Position numbers and translations under genes: made by a program. Below are positions 34,590 through 47,061 of a stretch of DNA of 64,000 nucleotides, piece by piece (the first letter of the stretch is position 1; the number at the start of each line of letters is the position of its first letter). The notes beneath the pieces are model-generated. The model saw nothing but the letters and a program-made list of their open reading frames with translations, searched no databases and was not told where the DNA came from. The DNA lies in assembly GCA_024663395.1 (NCBI GenBank), contig JANFAH010000057.1, positions 1 to 64,000 on the forward strand. Direction: 5' to 3'. Source of the DNA: Pisolithus tinctorius (Eukaryota > Basidiomycota > Agaricomycetes > Boletales > Pisolithaceae).

Positions 34590-36444
34590 ATGACGTTCGG
34601 CGACCTCTTTGGGACCCCCTCGTTGCTGAAAAGTACGTTCAGGACCATTGCCTCCACCAGATAAACAACTTCCTGATTTGCGCGCTCGTTATCTCGCTTC
34701 CAGGGGATTCCAGCCAGTGAGCCAATAAGAGTCAACGCCTCCTGTGTCAGAACTCACCCGTATCTGTTTTGCTATCTTCCCCAGATTCGACCGTGGCGAT
34801 GTCTCGTTTATCATCGTCGCGGGTGCGATGGTATCTTTCATGATACCGGGTTTAGGTTCGCAACTTTAATTTACCATGTCCTTACTATCCTGATCCCATT
34901 CCAGCTTTCCTATACTCCGGTCTCTCGAGGAGAAAATCTGCTTTGTCCCTGATATGGGCTGTCTCTGCAAGCAATGCCGTCTGTATCTTCCAGTGGTACC
35001 TGTGGGGATACTCTCTCGCCTTCTCACCTACTGCCACCAATGGTTTCATTGGCAATCTTGCCAATTTTGGACTGCTGAACGTGCTCGGCGATCCCTCTCC
35101 TGGTTCGCCCCTCATTCCAGATTTGCTTTATAGCTTCTATCAGATGGAATTTGCTTGTGTGACAGTGGGAATCTTGATGGGAGGTATCGCGGAGCGTGGT
35201 CGGGTTCTTCCAGCCATGATATTTACATTCTTCTGGATGACCCTTGTTTACTGCCCACTGGCTTGCTGGGCTTGGAATATTAACGGATGGGGGTTCAAGT
35301 GGGGCGTGTTAGATTATGCAGGTGCGGAGCACTTCCATTCATAATCTGAGAAACGTTAACGTTCTTCCCGCATCAACAGGTGGTGGTCCTGTGGAAATTG
35401 GTAGCGGCGTCGCAGGCCTTGCATATGCTTGGGTCCTCGGTCGGCGGCAAGACAAGGAGTTGCTTAACTTCAGACCACATAACGTGGCCATGGTGAACCT
35501 CGGTACCTTCATTCTCTGGTTTGGATGGCTCGGCTTCAACGGAGGTAGCGCCTTTGGTGCCAATCTTCGTGCCATAATGGCAATCTGGAACTCCATGATT
35601 GCCCCGGCGTTTGGCGGCATTGTGTGGTGTCTTCTTGACTATAGATTGGAACGCAAGTACAGCATGGTCGGTTTCTGTTCGGGTTCTATTGCTGCTTTGG
35701 TTGCTGCGACACCGGCTTCCGGTTACATACACCCGTGGGCATCGGTTGTCATGGGCATCGTTGCTGGTGCTGTTTGTAATTATGCAACGAAGCGTAAGTC
35801 ACGGAAACTTCGACAATTGCTGATACTGACAATCCACGCAACCTAGTCAAGTTCTTGATGAGAATCGACGACGCCTTGGATCTCTTTGCTGAGCATGCCC
35901 TTGGCGGCATTATTGGTCTTCTCTTCAATGGCTTTTTCGCTTCGCATTCCATCATTGCTCTGGACGGTGTCAACACTAACGTTAACGGAGGCTGGGTCGA
36001 CCACAACTGGAAGCAACTTTACATCCAATTTGCCTACGTATGCGCGACGTGCGGATATACATTTGTGGCGACGGCCATCATTGCCAAAGCTATCGACATG
36101 GTACCTGGTTTACACCTCAAAACGACACCAGAGGGCGAGTCTGCCGGTCTGGATGAGGTTGAGGTGGGTTGCATCTATCTTGCGGCAGAGTTGGAGACGG
36201 CTAAGCCGATTACTTCCAGATCGGCGAGTTCGCCAATGATTACATCGAAGTCCGGAGACACTTCTCCGACTGGTCAGCCTTTGGTGATCGTATGGTTGAT
36301 TCGGTGGCGTCCGAGATGGGCGGCTTGCCAGATCTCCAGAAGGACGGTCATCGCCTCCGGTTAGAAGATCCCAACCTCGAGATTATTGAAGAGAAGAACA
36401 GTGAAATTGTTGAAGAGCCGCAGCCTATTTCGCAGGAACGTTGA
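34590..36444 (+). CDS. Ammonium transporter, Mep1/3 type, copy 2
   Basis: Paralogue of the gene at 22214-24095, inverted. Exons that fit one frame: 34590 to about 34633, 34704-34716 (13 nt), 34785-34855, 34905-35321, 35380-35793, 35847-36163 and 36220-36444. Same membrane segments and signature (DYAGGGPVEIGSG, Glu at the first pore-His site), and all intron positions match copy 1. Differences cluster in the N-terminus (MTFGDLFGTPSLLK) and the cytoplasmic tail (SDWSAFGDRMVDSVASEMGG ... PISQER), where copy 1 has a longer insert. No stop or frameshift, so both copies are probably active. Its ATP11 partner is a relic. Confidence 0.93.
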
Positions 36445-38106
36445 TGTTGCGGTTGTTCTATTGGGTCCGGGCAGAAGCCGAGACAAACTTGGTTTCATTG
36501 GGTGTTTCCCAAAACTCCTGGCAATTTTGCGGTTCAGTGATACCTCGCATCACATACAACTTAATATATGATTTGCTTATTATCTCGGTGCACTTCTTCT
36601 GTATTTCAACTGTGTGTTCCAAGTATTGTACCTCCTTTGCCCTTGAAGGGCACCTCGAAGCGTTCAGGATGAGCTACGAACGTTGCAACCGTATTTTCTT
36701 GCGGACTACCGGTGTCATGTCTCGAGGTTGAAAGGTGATGTATGCCTTCATGGTGGTTGTAACAGTGCGGGGTGTTACTGATACAGAGCCGAAAGACAAT
36801 TGCAAATTCTTTCCGCTGCGATCGGCATACGCTCTATGCTATTTGCTCGCCGGGAGTAACCACACTTTGAACTGCAATATTCATCGATACCTATGCATAC
36901 AAACAGGCCTAAAATCAAGTCCACGTTTTATGGGACATGCGTGATGGACTTGGGAGGGATACTGGTTGTTACTACAACTATACGATTTACTACTCTCATC
37001 ATGCCTGCTCTTCAATTTGTCTGGGAGTCAAGCTAGCACTCAGTGTCGCGTCCGCCAGTACGTTTAGGGGCCTTCAGACCTTACTTAGTCCATATCATTG
37101 TTGACTCTGCACGCATCAACATTATTACAGCTGTTTTCGAAACGGTATCGAAAACTTACTGGTTGAGAATCTCAGTGCTCGGCAAGGATTCAGGTTCAGC
37201 AGGTTCTCCTGGTTGAAAATGAAGTTGTGGCCTCTGGACTGACCCTCCGGACCCCGGTTGAGAATGAGCGGGTGGATGTGGCGAGAGCTGGATTTCGGTT
37301 CCTGTTTCTGGGTTTGACTAATAGGCTAACCCTCCTGAGCTAACCCGAGAGACCAGGGGCGTCTTTGGGAGCTGCGGTCGTCCATCTCATTCATCCACAG
37401 AAATACACACATGACAAGCTGTGGGGTGTTGGTAGGCCGGTGTGTGTGATAATTTGGTGTGAACGGAGCACAGAAGAAGACAGGAGTCGGGACGAGGCAA
37501 ATGAATGGAAAGGACATCCCGCTTATGGGCCATTGATGCAGAGAGCCCCCACATCAGCATTCAAGATATCGGGGTCAATGCCGTCATTGGTGGAATGAAC
37601 ATGCTGGACGATGACGGTGAGAGAAGGACCTCTCAAGGTCTTGGCTCTTAATCCAATCTTTACTGTAAAAAAGCAGTGGTTTTGTGATTTGCAAGAGTAA
37701 TCGCACGAGACAGGCACCCCGGAAATAACTGAGTCCGTCCCGAGACAATTACATAACATTCGCACCTCGCCAACTGCGTCAAGGTGCGTCTGTTCTGTAT
37801 CATATCTGCGTTTAGCTGCAATATCTTGATGGTTATGCTTTTGAAGCGTCCAAAAGCCGCTGCGATTTTTCGTCCACCCTGTCTACTCGCTTTCGCGAGC
37901 GGTCTTCGACAAACCGTGTCTCACTTCAGCTGAAGTCGTCAAGGTGCCCCAGATATGGCAGATTCAATATCCGACGGCACCCTCAAGTATTGGTTGAAAA
38001 AAATCCGTGACACTTTCGAGGCCGACAAAGACGGAGATGGACAAAGTAAGAACTGGTAATAAAGTAGTTATCCAGCAGATATGTATACACAAAGTTCCCG
38101 GAATGC
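36445..38106. other. Intergenic, no supported gene
   Basis: About 1.7 kb after the second transporter. Only short frames without motif or splice logic; the sequence near 37180-37330 is rich in CTGGTTGAGAATG-like words but too irregular to call a repeat. Confidence 0.4.
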
Positions 38107-40106
38107 TTAACAATCCCAGCCAAGTACGAAATCTTCAGAACCTCCATCGTGTCCCGGGTTTCCCTCACTAGTCTCGGGGCCAGAAAGCTGTGAGCCACAT
38201 ATACCGCTGCCAAATTCTTTGTGTAATAAGAGGTCAACAACGTTGCGCGACGCAATAGTTTCAGTTTCCATCGTGGATATGAACCTGCGGTGGGGACCTG
38301 AAGTAAGTATACCCGAATACTGTAAGGAAAACACATGACGCACGGTTCGAAGGCGTTCACGTAGTAGAACCCTTGTTCAAGCCTCACAGGGGGGAACTTG
38401 GTGGTAGGCGGTAGAACGGGGTAAGCATCCCACTGAAGTAGACTTATTAAACTTCGAGTACTGTGCACAGGAAGAGACCAACCTCTTTCCGATAAACCCA
38501 CCCAACGTGCCCGAATACTTTCTCCAGCCATTCATCAGTGATACGCTCTTTGGAGAATATTTTGACTTTCCACTCTGGTTTCTCGTCTGCGCTTCCGGGA
38601 GCTCTCTGAATTCGTCCATGGACGGAAATGGAATTAAATTCCGGTTCCACACCGCCGGCGCGTGCACCCTCGTGTGTGGTGAGTATCACCTTTGGAACTT
38701 CTTCGCCGGGTGATAAACCGAAGTAGGTTGGGTTTGTGCTCTCGGATCTCGTAGTCAGTAGCGTGACGTGGAGATGAACGTAGGGTTGCGCAGGAATGAG
38801 TTCGGCGAGTTCAGAGGGAATATTAATATTAGTCTGGTGGAAAGGAGCGGCCAAGATGACAGCCTTGTAAATTCGGGAACCAGAAGAAGTGTGGAGGATC
38901 CAACGTGATGACGCCGGGACGCGTAGAATGTCTCGGACCTACGGGAGGCGTTTTCTAGGACGACAACCCTAGCATAGCTGAAAGACACATACCTCAGTAT
39001 TTAGATAAACATTAGCGCCAGAGTGCTTCAGGAAATTTTCAAATATGAGGAAGTTCCCATCACGGACGCCAGATGCACCGGTGGCTGCCAAAGAGCAAGT
39101 GCCTTCCAAAGCGTGGATTTTGTCCACGTCCTACATACATGCTGAGCACCAGTGTCGCCTGCCGATAATCAGTGGCGCGGAGACTTACCTGTCCATAATT
39201 AACCCGAGTAGCAGCCTCGACCACTTCTCTTGACCACTTCTCCGCAACGCCTTTCGAAGAAAGATATTCGAGAGTTGTACTATTTACAAAGTCGGTCCAA
39301 TTCATCTTCTCAACGAGGTCCGCAATGTCATCCCAACGATGTGATGTCGCTGTATATAACGAGAGATACTCCGCGATCATATTCTTTACACTTCAGGGCC
39401 GATCGTCATCGAGTCGCAGGTGATGCCAACGATATTGTACTCACATGGACTGCGTTTTCACTGGTGCTGAATAACCATAACGCCACAATATCTTCAACGT
39501 AGTCCACCAGCTCTTACTATAAGTGCCCTCATTCAGCTGGTAAAGCCTCTCAGCGAGACTGTCAAACTTGCTGATATAAATTACATACTACGATGTCGAA
39601 TTTCTGTCCGTCCCATAAGCCGGTGTCGGAGAATTCGTCGATGAAATCCTTTAGGGTCAGGTTGAACTCCTTGGCTGCCCTCATCAGGTTTTTGTTTGCG
39701 TCAACAAAGATTGAAGCTCCAAGCTCCATTGGGGCGAGCGTGGTGTCATTATAAGGGTATACAATAGTGCTGCCTGGATAACGGAGAGCGATGAGGATGC
39801 TACCCTAGAAACACTCGAAGGGATCTACAAGCACTCACGTCCACCTATGTATGATGCACGTTCGTACACGTCTATTTCTACATCGATGCCAAATCTTTCT
39901 TTGGCTTTAGAGATCCAGAAAGCAGCAGAAGATCCTGCGGCACCTGCACCGACGATGGCGATTCTTGGGGTAACCTGAGGTGCTACTTGGTTGTCCGTGA
40001 GGACATCGACTTTCTGTTTGAAGAAGGGTAGCTTGAAGGGAAGCTGGAGACAAACAACCGAAGTTGCCAATAACGAATACACCGCGACCTTCGTTAGCAG
40101 AGACAT
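38107..40106 (-). CDS. Prenylcysteine oxidase (FAD thioether lyase)
   Basis: Cleaves prenylcysteine released from degraded prenylated proteins, using FAD; a lysosome/vacuole or secreted enzyme in other organisms. ATG 40106 gives MSLLTKVAVYSLLATSVVCL, a good signal peptide. Then the FAD-binding PRIAIVGAGAAGSSAAFWIS, the ribose-binding strand EIDVYERASYIGGR, STIVYPYN, MELGASIFVDANKNL, KIHALEGTCSLAATGASGV, ILAAPFHQTNINIP, HLHVTLLTTRSE, WDAYPVLPPTTKFPPV and YYVNAFEP, ending in METETIASRNVVDLLL and a short tail. At least seven introns. An in-frame TTG upstream of 40106 is not used as start. Assignment firm; some inner exon edges approximate. Confidence 0.9.
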
Positions 40107-40459
40107 GGCGGTCGTCGTCGTCGTCAGCAGACGTCTAACGAGTGATGGGCGTGCACAGGTGTCCAAATACCTACAAACAAATATCTGAGGTCATTAATTC
40201 ATTCAAATAGACTTGGCTGCACTTCCCCTGCCCTAATACTAGCCTTATAGGCAGACCAGGGATTTGGAAGAACTGCGCACGTCGTACGTGTCAGTGACTC
40301 TAATAAATTGTGGCATATGGGTTTCCCTTCCTGTGTTTGATCTACACGGTGTAGCGAAGCCGCTTTCCCATTTAATTGGAAGAAGCACAACGTCTTTTCC
40401 ACGTCTCTTCTTAAGCCAACCAACGACGGTGGATCCCCCCCACCCCCCCAGGCCGGACA
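40107..40459. promoter_or_regulatory. Divergent promoter, oxidase / F-box
   Basis: Short spacer between two genes that start away from each other. It contains a C-rich run (GGATCCCCCCCACCCCCCCA, 40431-40450) just before the F-box start. No other feature seen. Confidence 0.35.
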
Positions 40460-42126
40460 GTGATGAAGCGTAGAAATGGGATCCAATCTCTGTCGCCAGA
40501 GATCGTCGAACACGCCCTGATACATTGTCACCCCCGAGACGTGGCAGCTTTCTCTCAGACCTGCCGTGCTGCCCGCCAACTCGTGTACCACGACAAAGAT
40601 CAGTATCTCTGGCGCCAACTTTTTCTCTCTTGCCCGTTCGATGACCCTGGCAAAGCACTTCAGGGGCTTCATGGGTCCTTCGACTGGAAAGGCGAACTCC
40701 AGCGAAGGGTCTGCGCAGAGGTGATAGCCCATTCACCCCGTGCTACACCTGAAGAATTGACGGGTGCCCTCGAAACATTTCTTAATGTCGTGCGCACGGC
40801 ATCTCCTGTCACACAAGGATACGAGCGGGTTCCCTCGCAGAGCTTGTTATGGGTCGTCGACGTACTGCAATCCAGCAACATGTTACACACTCCTTTGTTT
40901 GACCACTACAACACGTCCCAGAATCTCGCCCACCTGCGATCCTATCTTGCTCTCACTCTGGATGATTGCGACAACGATGACGACCTGTGTGGTATTGAGT
41001 GGATGAAAGTATTGCGGACCAAAAGTCGCTGCTACGTGTACGACCTCAGCAACTATTGCAGAGAGAATGATTGGGGCCCCTTCCTGAAAAATGGACGTGT
41101 CAATTGGGTTCATGTGGAGAGTATCATAAATGTTTTGTTGTCAAATCTGGCGGAGTCGTCCGAACCGTCTCAGATGGACATAAGGCCCCCTGTGGACTGG
41201 AAGCGACACGGGCATACTCTGCGCCAGGCGCGACGGCTCGTAATCCAAAGGATTGGGCAGGGGTTGAAGGGACCTGGGCACGATACGTTTCGTTCCTGGA
41301 CCACCGGTGAGCGTGCCTCATATGTGTCAGATCATTGGAAAGTTGATCCGTTGATGTCTGCATAGCGATTTATATGGTAAGCCATTACGAACCTGTAGTG
41401 GTGGTGACTAATTTCCTTTCACCAGCCTTCAACGTAAATTCCATTCGAGCCATTTCTTGCCGCCGGCTGACATGCTTTGGGTAGGCCACTACGAGGAATT
41501 TCCGTCTGGACGGTGGTACTTTCTTCGACAGAGCACGCTACGGGGAAGCCACTTTCTTAATTGACCTCAATTTATACATCATAGAGCCAGACTCCATCCC
41601 AGACTATTATACTCTGGAGAGATTTCCCGAGTCCGATAATCCTCTTTATCCTACTCTGTACTTCTCTGGGACATCCATTGGTATTCAAGGAAACGAAAAC
41701 CAAATTATCGGATCCGTGTACATGAACGAGGACGGAGTGGTGCGGTGGCGATTCGTGAGTACAATTGTTATTCTATTGCTTAGGATATAAGCTTTACGCA
41801 CTTGAATCCAAGGCCTCTGTGTATAATAACCACTCGCGATGGAGGTGATTGTCCGACGAATTCTCGCTATCTAGTTAAATGTTCATCTTGTCTTCAGCTC
41901 AGAGGGAGTTCAAGTGGGAAGCATAGCTAGTGCAGCTGGCGTCGTCGGATCGTGGACGAGTGTGTATCACGAACATGGCACGTTACTTCCTTCCATGCTT
42001 CCTCCCCAACTAACCATGCAATTTTTAGCGGACCCTGTTGGTAAGAATGCAGACCTTCAGTTATTTGCGTCAGCATGACACTTGTCAGGTCCGTTCTGGC
42101 TCTGGAAAGTATCCAACCCAACGTAA
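40460..42126 (+). CDS. F-box protein, mushroom-expanded family, frameshifted
   Basis: The N-terminal F-box reads LSPEIVEHALIHCHPRDVAAFSQTCRAARQLV. Then come WVVDVLQ, SYLALTLDDCD, a Tyr/Asp-rich segment CYVYDLSNYC and GRVNWVHVESI. At 41184-41188 a run of five C breaks the frame: with one more base it continues as PPCGLEATRAYSAPG, DWAGVEGTWARYVSFLDHR, and through short exons to FFDRARYGEATFLIDLNLYI, SGTSIGIQGNENQIIGSVYM, SSEGVQVGSIASAAGVVGSW and PFWLWKVSNPT at 42126. All downstream splice joins keep the family pattern, so the break is a recent mutation or a homopolymer assembly error. Expected role: substrate receptor of an SCF ubiquitin ligase. Confidence 0.82.
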
Positions 42127-43163
42127 TGAAGCCATGACTCAGAACTAGTTTATGACCGCAATGATCTAACTCACGATTTTTCTGCTAACGCTCCAAGTAA
42201 TCATGTCTAAATATCATTGCGTGTACGCTCGATATTCTTCACGAAGGAGAGATATTGAATGGTCACAATACGCAGTAAATTTTCTCTACTTGAAACGGAT
42301 AACACGCCTTCCCTACCGTCACCCATTAGATATACAGCACTGAAGTAGGGGGGAATGAGGGACAGGAGGAGATAACGACGACTACAGCAACGATAACAAC
42401 TGAATCTGCCTACTCCAACACCATCCGACATCACTAGAATCTTCGGTAGGGAAGGAAAACTCGGGATCACTTGCTGAAGCCCCTTCGTAAGGGATCTCGG
42501 AGCCACCCTAGATAGAAACCCCCAGGTGGCTAGGGTGTGGAGCCTCGGAACTGCAATCCTGAGGTCCCTGATGGTTTACACTGCCTGCCTGTGGGTATAT
42601 ACTGATGGCGGGGATTGCGCCTTCCGCACGGATGGCAGATATTCCTTGTTTTCGATGGGTGGCGCGTTCTACACGGATGTGGTCCGTCGGGGTTTCCGAG
42701 TCTGTGCGGGTAAGTTGTTACTATCCGTCTGCGCCTCCTTATGTTACTTATAACTGCCGTTGTGGGTTGTGTTTCTTTTGCGGCGATGTCAGCGACTACG
42801 GTGTTTAGCTTCTTGGCGTTGTCCGGGGGTCAGCGTGTCCAAATTACGAAGGCAGATGGGTCTGCCACCCTCCTTACTAACCCTGTCGTCGTCGAATTCC
42901 GCTGCGTCGGCAAACTTGGGCATGCATTCTGGGAGGCCTTTCTAGGTTCTTCGACGACAAGTCCTTCATCACACCTCGCCCCTACATCTGCAGCTATGTG
43001 TAAAGAGTGGGATGCCGAGAAAGTCCGCAAGGTGGTGGACGTTGAGCCTGCACAAAAATGTCGTACCGCCTGTTCAGTCGGCATCGGCATCCTCTTCATC
43101 AGCCCAGCAGCCGAAGGCGTTTGAGTACCCGTCACTGCCCTCGACGACGAACGTCGGTGTACA
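42127..43163. other. Decayed or unannotatable region
   Basis: Frames at 42526-42753 and 42741-43124 are modest in size and give no recognised motif (QRVQITKADGSATLL; VVVEFRCVGKLGHAFW). They may be 5' exons of the weak gene at 43164-43725 but I could not join them with confidence. Confidence 0.3.
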
Positions 43164-43725
43164 ATGCCAGACGGAGACCAATGGAATGCACGAATTGCGA
43201 GGCGAGACAGCGTCAGTTTTATTGTGAAAATTGGTGATTTTCGGCGACAAACCCAACATTTTGCCAAAGATCGGGATGAGCAGGTCACCCGTGCAACGCA
43301 GGCAGTATTTGCAGCTGCCCAGTATAGGGCAGAGGAGCTTGCAGAAGCTTTGGGACAGCTGAAACGGGAGAATAAGCCAGTGAGTAACCTATGGTGTTGT
43401 ATTTCTCTTTCCTGGGGATATTCTGTTCTTAATCCGGTGTCCATCTTTGTTTTTGTATTTTAATTCTTTCATTTGCCAGAACGCGATCGTGTGCGGCTTA
43501 TGCGCGCGACGCGTCATGGCTGAAAATGGTGCCACTGTGAACGCCTGTCATGCTTGGCATTGGGCCCGTAGGCGTGCCCTCCTCAGCAGCTATCACTCCT
43601 TTCTACACCATAAATTACTTGTCACACGCAGGCTCTCGCTTCCAAGACTCGAATTTCTGGAATTTTGGTCGAGCAGACATTTGTGTCGGGGTCGCTGCAG
43701 AGGGATGCCAAGATGTGTTGCTTGA
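43164..43725 (+). CDS. Hypothetical protein, weakly supported
   Basis: Exon 1 reads MPDGDQWNARIARRDSVSF and a helical, charged segment AQYRAEELAEALGQLKREN; a consensus donor (GTGAGT, 43381) and an acceptor near 43480 join it in phase to NAIVCGLCARRVMA. The helical segment resembles a coiled coil. No family recognised. More frames of similar quality run to 44750 (ALRLTLVEYRNDVRNGELV; YIRASNASQVGQVVSVEK), so the real gene may be longer, or this may be the remains of one. A run of 12 A at 44341 interrupts that stretch. Confidence 0.25.
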
Positions 43726-45619
43726 GACTTGCTTTGCAACCCTCGGCGATGATTTCAGTAGGGACACATAGGTTTTTCTATTTGCAAATGATTTCACGCA
43801 TGTGTCCCAGGTCATCCTGCCACCTGCTGTTTCCAGCCATGCCTACCATTTGTTTATATATCTTGGGTACACAGGATGCTGAAGACAACGGTCTTGACGG
43901 CCCGCCAGGGTATGAAGAGATTCCATGTGACGGGAGTGGTTGTTGAAGAGCTTGAGGAAGGCGGCGTCGCAGGTAAGTGCATGGGGGCATCATCAAGCCC
44001 ATCTTAAAACCGTCGTTGTGAATCGCTTGCAGAGGAGGCACTCAAGGCGTTACGGCTTACCCTGGTGGAATATCGCAATGACGTTCGTAATGGGGAACTC
44101 GTAATAAGTCCCAAGGCGGATTGGTACGGTGGCTGGAAAACATCTAGGACTGGTGTATCTCGCATCAACTTTGGTGGGGCCATAGCTGCATCACATACTT
44201 TCTTCGTGTGGAGGGCGTTGAGGCTGATGTTAGTGTCCTTTGCAGTGCATCCTCGGGGTAATGGTCGATGAACTGAAGGCCTTGGTTAGCAGCAAGAGTG
44301 GTACAGTCTGGGGAGGCTCCGAGGCCGCTGGCGGCTTCACAAAAAAAAAAAACTACCATCTGGCTATAGTGGCATATCGGACGTCGTGTAAGCTTTTTGG
44401 CTCAGGCGACATGAAGTGTCTTTGTGATCTTGTTATCCTTTGGGTGAGCTTCCTGAGACACTCAGCTTAGCTGAGGCACAATCTGACAGACAGGTAGACC
44501 GTAAGTATACGTTCAGGTTGTATCCGAGGACAGAGGCCTCAGAGGTTATGTGTGTTGCCTAGATCTAGGGGACGCCTTGGGGGAAAAAAAGTTGAACTTC
44601 GTTGTTGACAGTGACCGCACGGTCATTCAAGGTCAGACCCATCAGCGATATATCCGTGCAAGCAATGCGAGCCAAGTTGGGCAAGTCGTGTCCGTCGAGA
44701 AAAGTTATGTAAAGGAAACGACCTCTTCGCCGGAGTCCTGGGAATGACTAGTAAGATACAAATGAGCTTCACGTTGGCAGACATCGTAGGATGATATTCA
44801 GACTCTCAATCTGGAGGGATTGGCGTCATGTGTGCTACGTAGAGGATGCTTACCTAGCCCGGAGCATCAGCAAGGCGGAGGAATTACATATATAAGTAGA
44901 CTGACTTTTAGGGGTTTTAGGTACTTGGCAGAAGCAACCTGACAACCAATACAACTACAGTACACTTGCTCATAATGCATAGCTGTTTCTTTCCATTATT
45001 AGATTTTTTGCAGTACCAGATGTCAGTTTCTGCTGGTCCGACGTTATGCATTTATAACCACGAAAAACCGTATCCATTTGCAATAAGTCACGGAGCAGAC
45101 ACCCTGAAAACTCGAGCGTGAACTGATACGTGCCTTTCTGATCCTTGCATACGCTTACTTTCAAGGAGATCACATTTGAATGGATACCCAAAAAGAGTAT
45201 GTGAATGGAGAAAGGATGTAAGATCCTACCTTTTTGCTAGACATGGTACGCTAATTGCACCCCACAGACTTGTAGTGGTGGAAACCGTCATTGCGAGAGA
45301 ACGTGAACTGTGTATATGTGAAGCTGCTCTCTCGCTAAGCGCGAGGCAAACCTTAGGACGTTTCTAGCTAAGAAGGATACTGAGATTTCGGACCTATGGC
45401 GTATGGATTTGCAAGGCGGCAGGGAAGCGAGGACAAATTGCGTCAGAAGGTCGCTGAGGCCCTCCGACAGAAAGAGGAGCTGATCAGAACAGAAGCAAAA
45501 ACTTGGTGGTTGAAGAGAAAATGAAGTGGATTGTGAACCCTAAGTAACGGAGCCCTGGAGAACGTAGTCTCCCCTAGGCAAACCAAAGACTTGACGGAAG
45601 ACATCGTTCCTTCTCGACT
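43726..45619. other. Region of scattered gene-like fragments
   Basis: Contains short plus-strand frames with protein-like composition (44065-44271, 44240-44470, 44550-44747, and near 45400 KLRQKVAEALRQKEELI) but no full gene. It looks like decayed coding DNA rather than plain spacer. Confidence 0.3.
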
Positions 45620-46670
45620 GTGTGGAAAACGAGGACTCCTTTCTCCGAGAAGCGAACGTGGGTCTTGAAAGACGTTTTCTGGGCAGCCCGAAGGGTCGAG
45701 GCTGCCGCTCAGGAACCGTTAGTTGGCGCGCGACGCCAGGGCGCTGAAACGACTCGAAGAACTCCAGAATCAACGCTTGATAATCATTCGGAAGTCTGAC
45801 GGGTTTACTCCAGCCGAGGAAGATTCAGAGGAGTGGAAAACCGGTCCGTTGGCCCTCCTGACCATTTGTGTCCTCGCTGCCTACTACAGCACGAGGCAGG
45901 TCACCGATCCGTTCACCGTTCTCGCATCACTACGGCTGAGATCGTCGGGCAACAATACTTGGCCACTACTCCGAACGTTGCCTACACCATCGACCTATGG
46001 TTGGAATGGCACTCTTCCCGTCTACGCGACGACTTGACCCTTTACATCAAGTCGACCGCGACTCCCGTCCCCTCCAACCCCTCCTGCAATGACTACTTCA
46101 ACGCCAACTGCGCCGATTACCGCCATACCGACTCAGCCCTATGGGGCTTACTCGTACAACTACACAACACCTTATTGCCCCGGGTATCAATATCGTAACG
46201 CTCCCAAAACCCACAACCCCATGCATACACCTCCTGGACATAGGCTCATCAGGGCAGACACAAGTAGGTTCCCAACATTATCGTACGAGGCAACAACAGT
46301 ACGCCCATTCGTGGTACCAGTACATCCCTCAAACCCAGATCACCGCCGCTGCTGGCGCAACAGCTTCTATTTTCAGACTGGCACGCCCCAACCCACTCCA
46401 ACCCTGCCCACCACGTATGCTAGTTCCTTGAATCTTCAGTGCTAACGCATAAACGCCCGCTGAGTGTGCAGTTGCAAACACGGTGCTAGGTGCCGGGACT
46501 CTGGTGGGTACAGCGAAAGCCGCGTACTTGCCAACAGTATGGCCTGCAGGAACCGTACGGGTCATGCAGCCGCATATGTGCGGTCTGTGATGTCGGCCAC
46601 TATATAGACTCCGGGTAACTGGGACATAGCCCACAGGATACGGATCTGCAAGGTATTCCGGGCCGTACCA
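45620..46670 (+). pseudogene. Pseudogene of the 57926-60421 gene, C-terminal half
   Basis: Matches the second half of the minus-strand gene at 57926-60421 from DEDSFEGLF to near its end. Shared stretches include ARALKRLEELQ, GFTPxEExSEEW, LASLRxRSSGN, GWNGTLP, LYIKSTAT, TPTLPTTYAS and AVANTVL. Many stops and shifts, and short deletions in the Tyr/Pro/Ala-rich part. The copied part is intronless in the source too, so the copying route (DNA or RNA) cannot be told. Confidence 0.85.
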
Positions 46671-47061
46671 AGCGACATGTCGCCGGCGCAACCATGACAT
46701 GACACTCGTAGTAAACCATTCGACGCTAGCAAATTGGAGGGAAGTACCATCCATTGGGACGGGACTAGTCGCGGAATGCCAATGGGTTATAGAATGACGC
46801 ATGAATACAGTCCTATCCAAGCTCGTATCGATCGAGCGTCCAAGTTTTTGCCTCCAAGGGTAACCACTCCGAAGTGAGCCAGCACCCTGATGGGGAGAAG
46901 AATTCCAATTAACACTAGTCTGGGTCCGTGATGACAGAAGTTTGAATCGAAGGAAAATAACCCAAAGCACAGTACATATACACGACAGCCAACGTTGACA
47001 GCATATGCAAAAAGAAAATAGCTGCAATACAATGCTCATGCTCATGCGCTATCATGATTCA

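Noticed and set aside
44335..44356. Run of 12 A as a retroposon tail
   Set aside because: No target-site duplication or upstream element body could be seen; kept only as a simple tract.
42526..44750. A complete transposon or transposase gene
   Set aside because: Frames are short, no catalytic motif or terminal repeats were found, so I left it as a weak hypothetical gene with debris.
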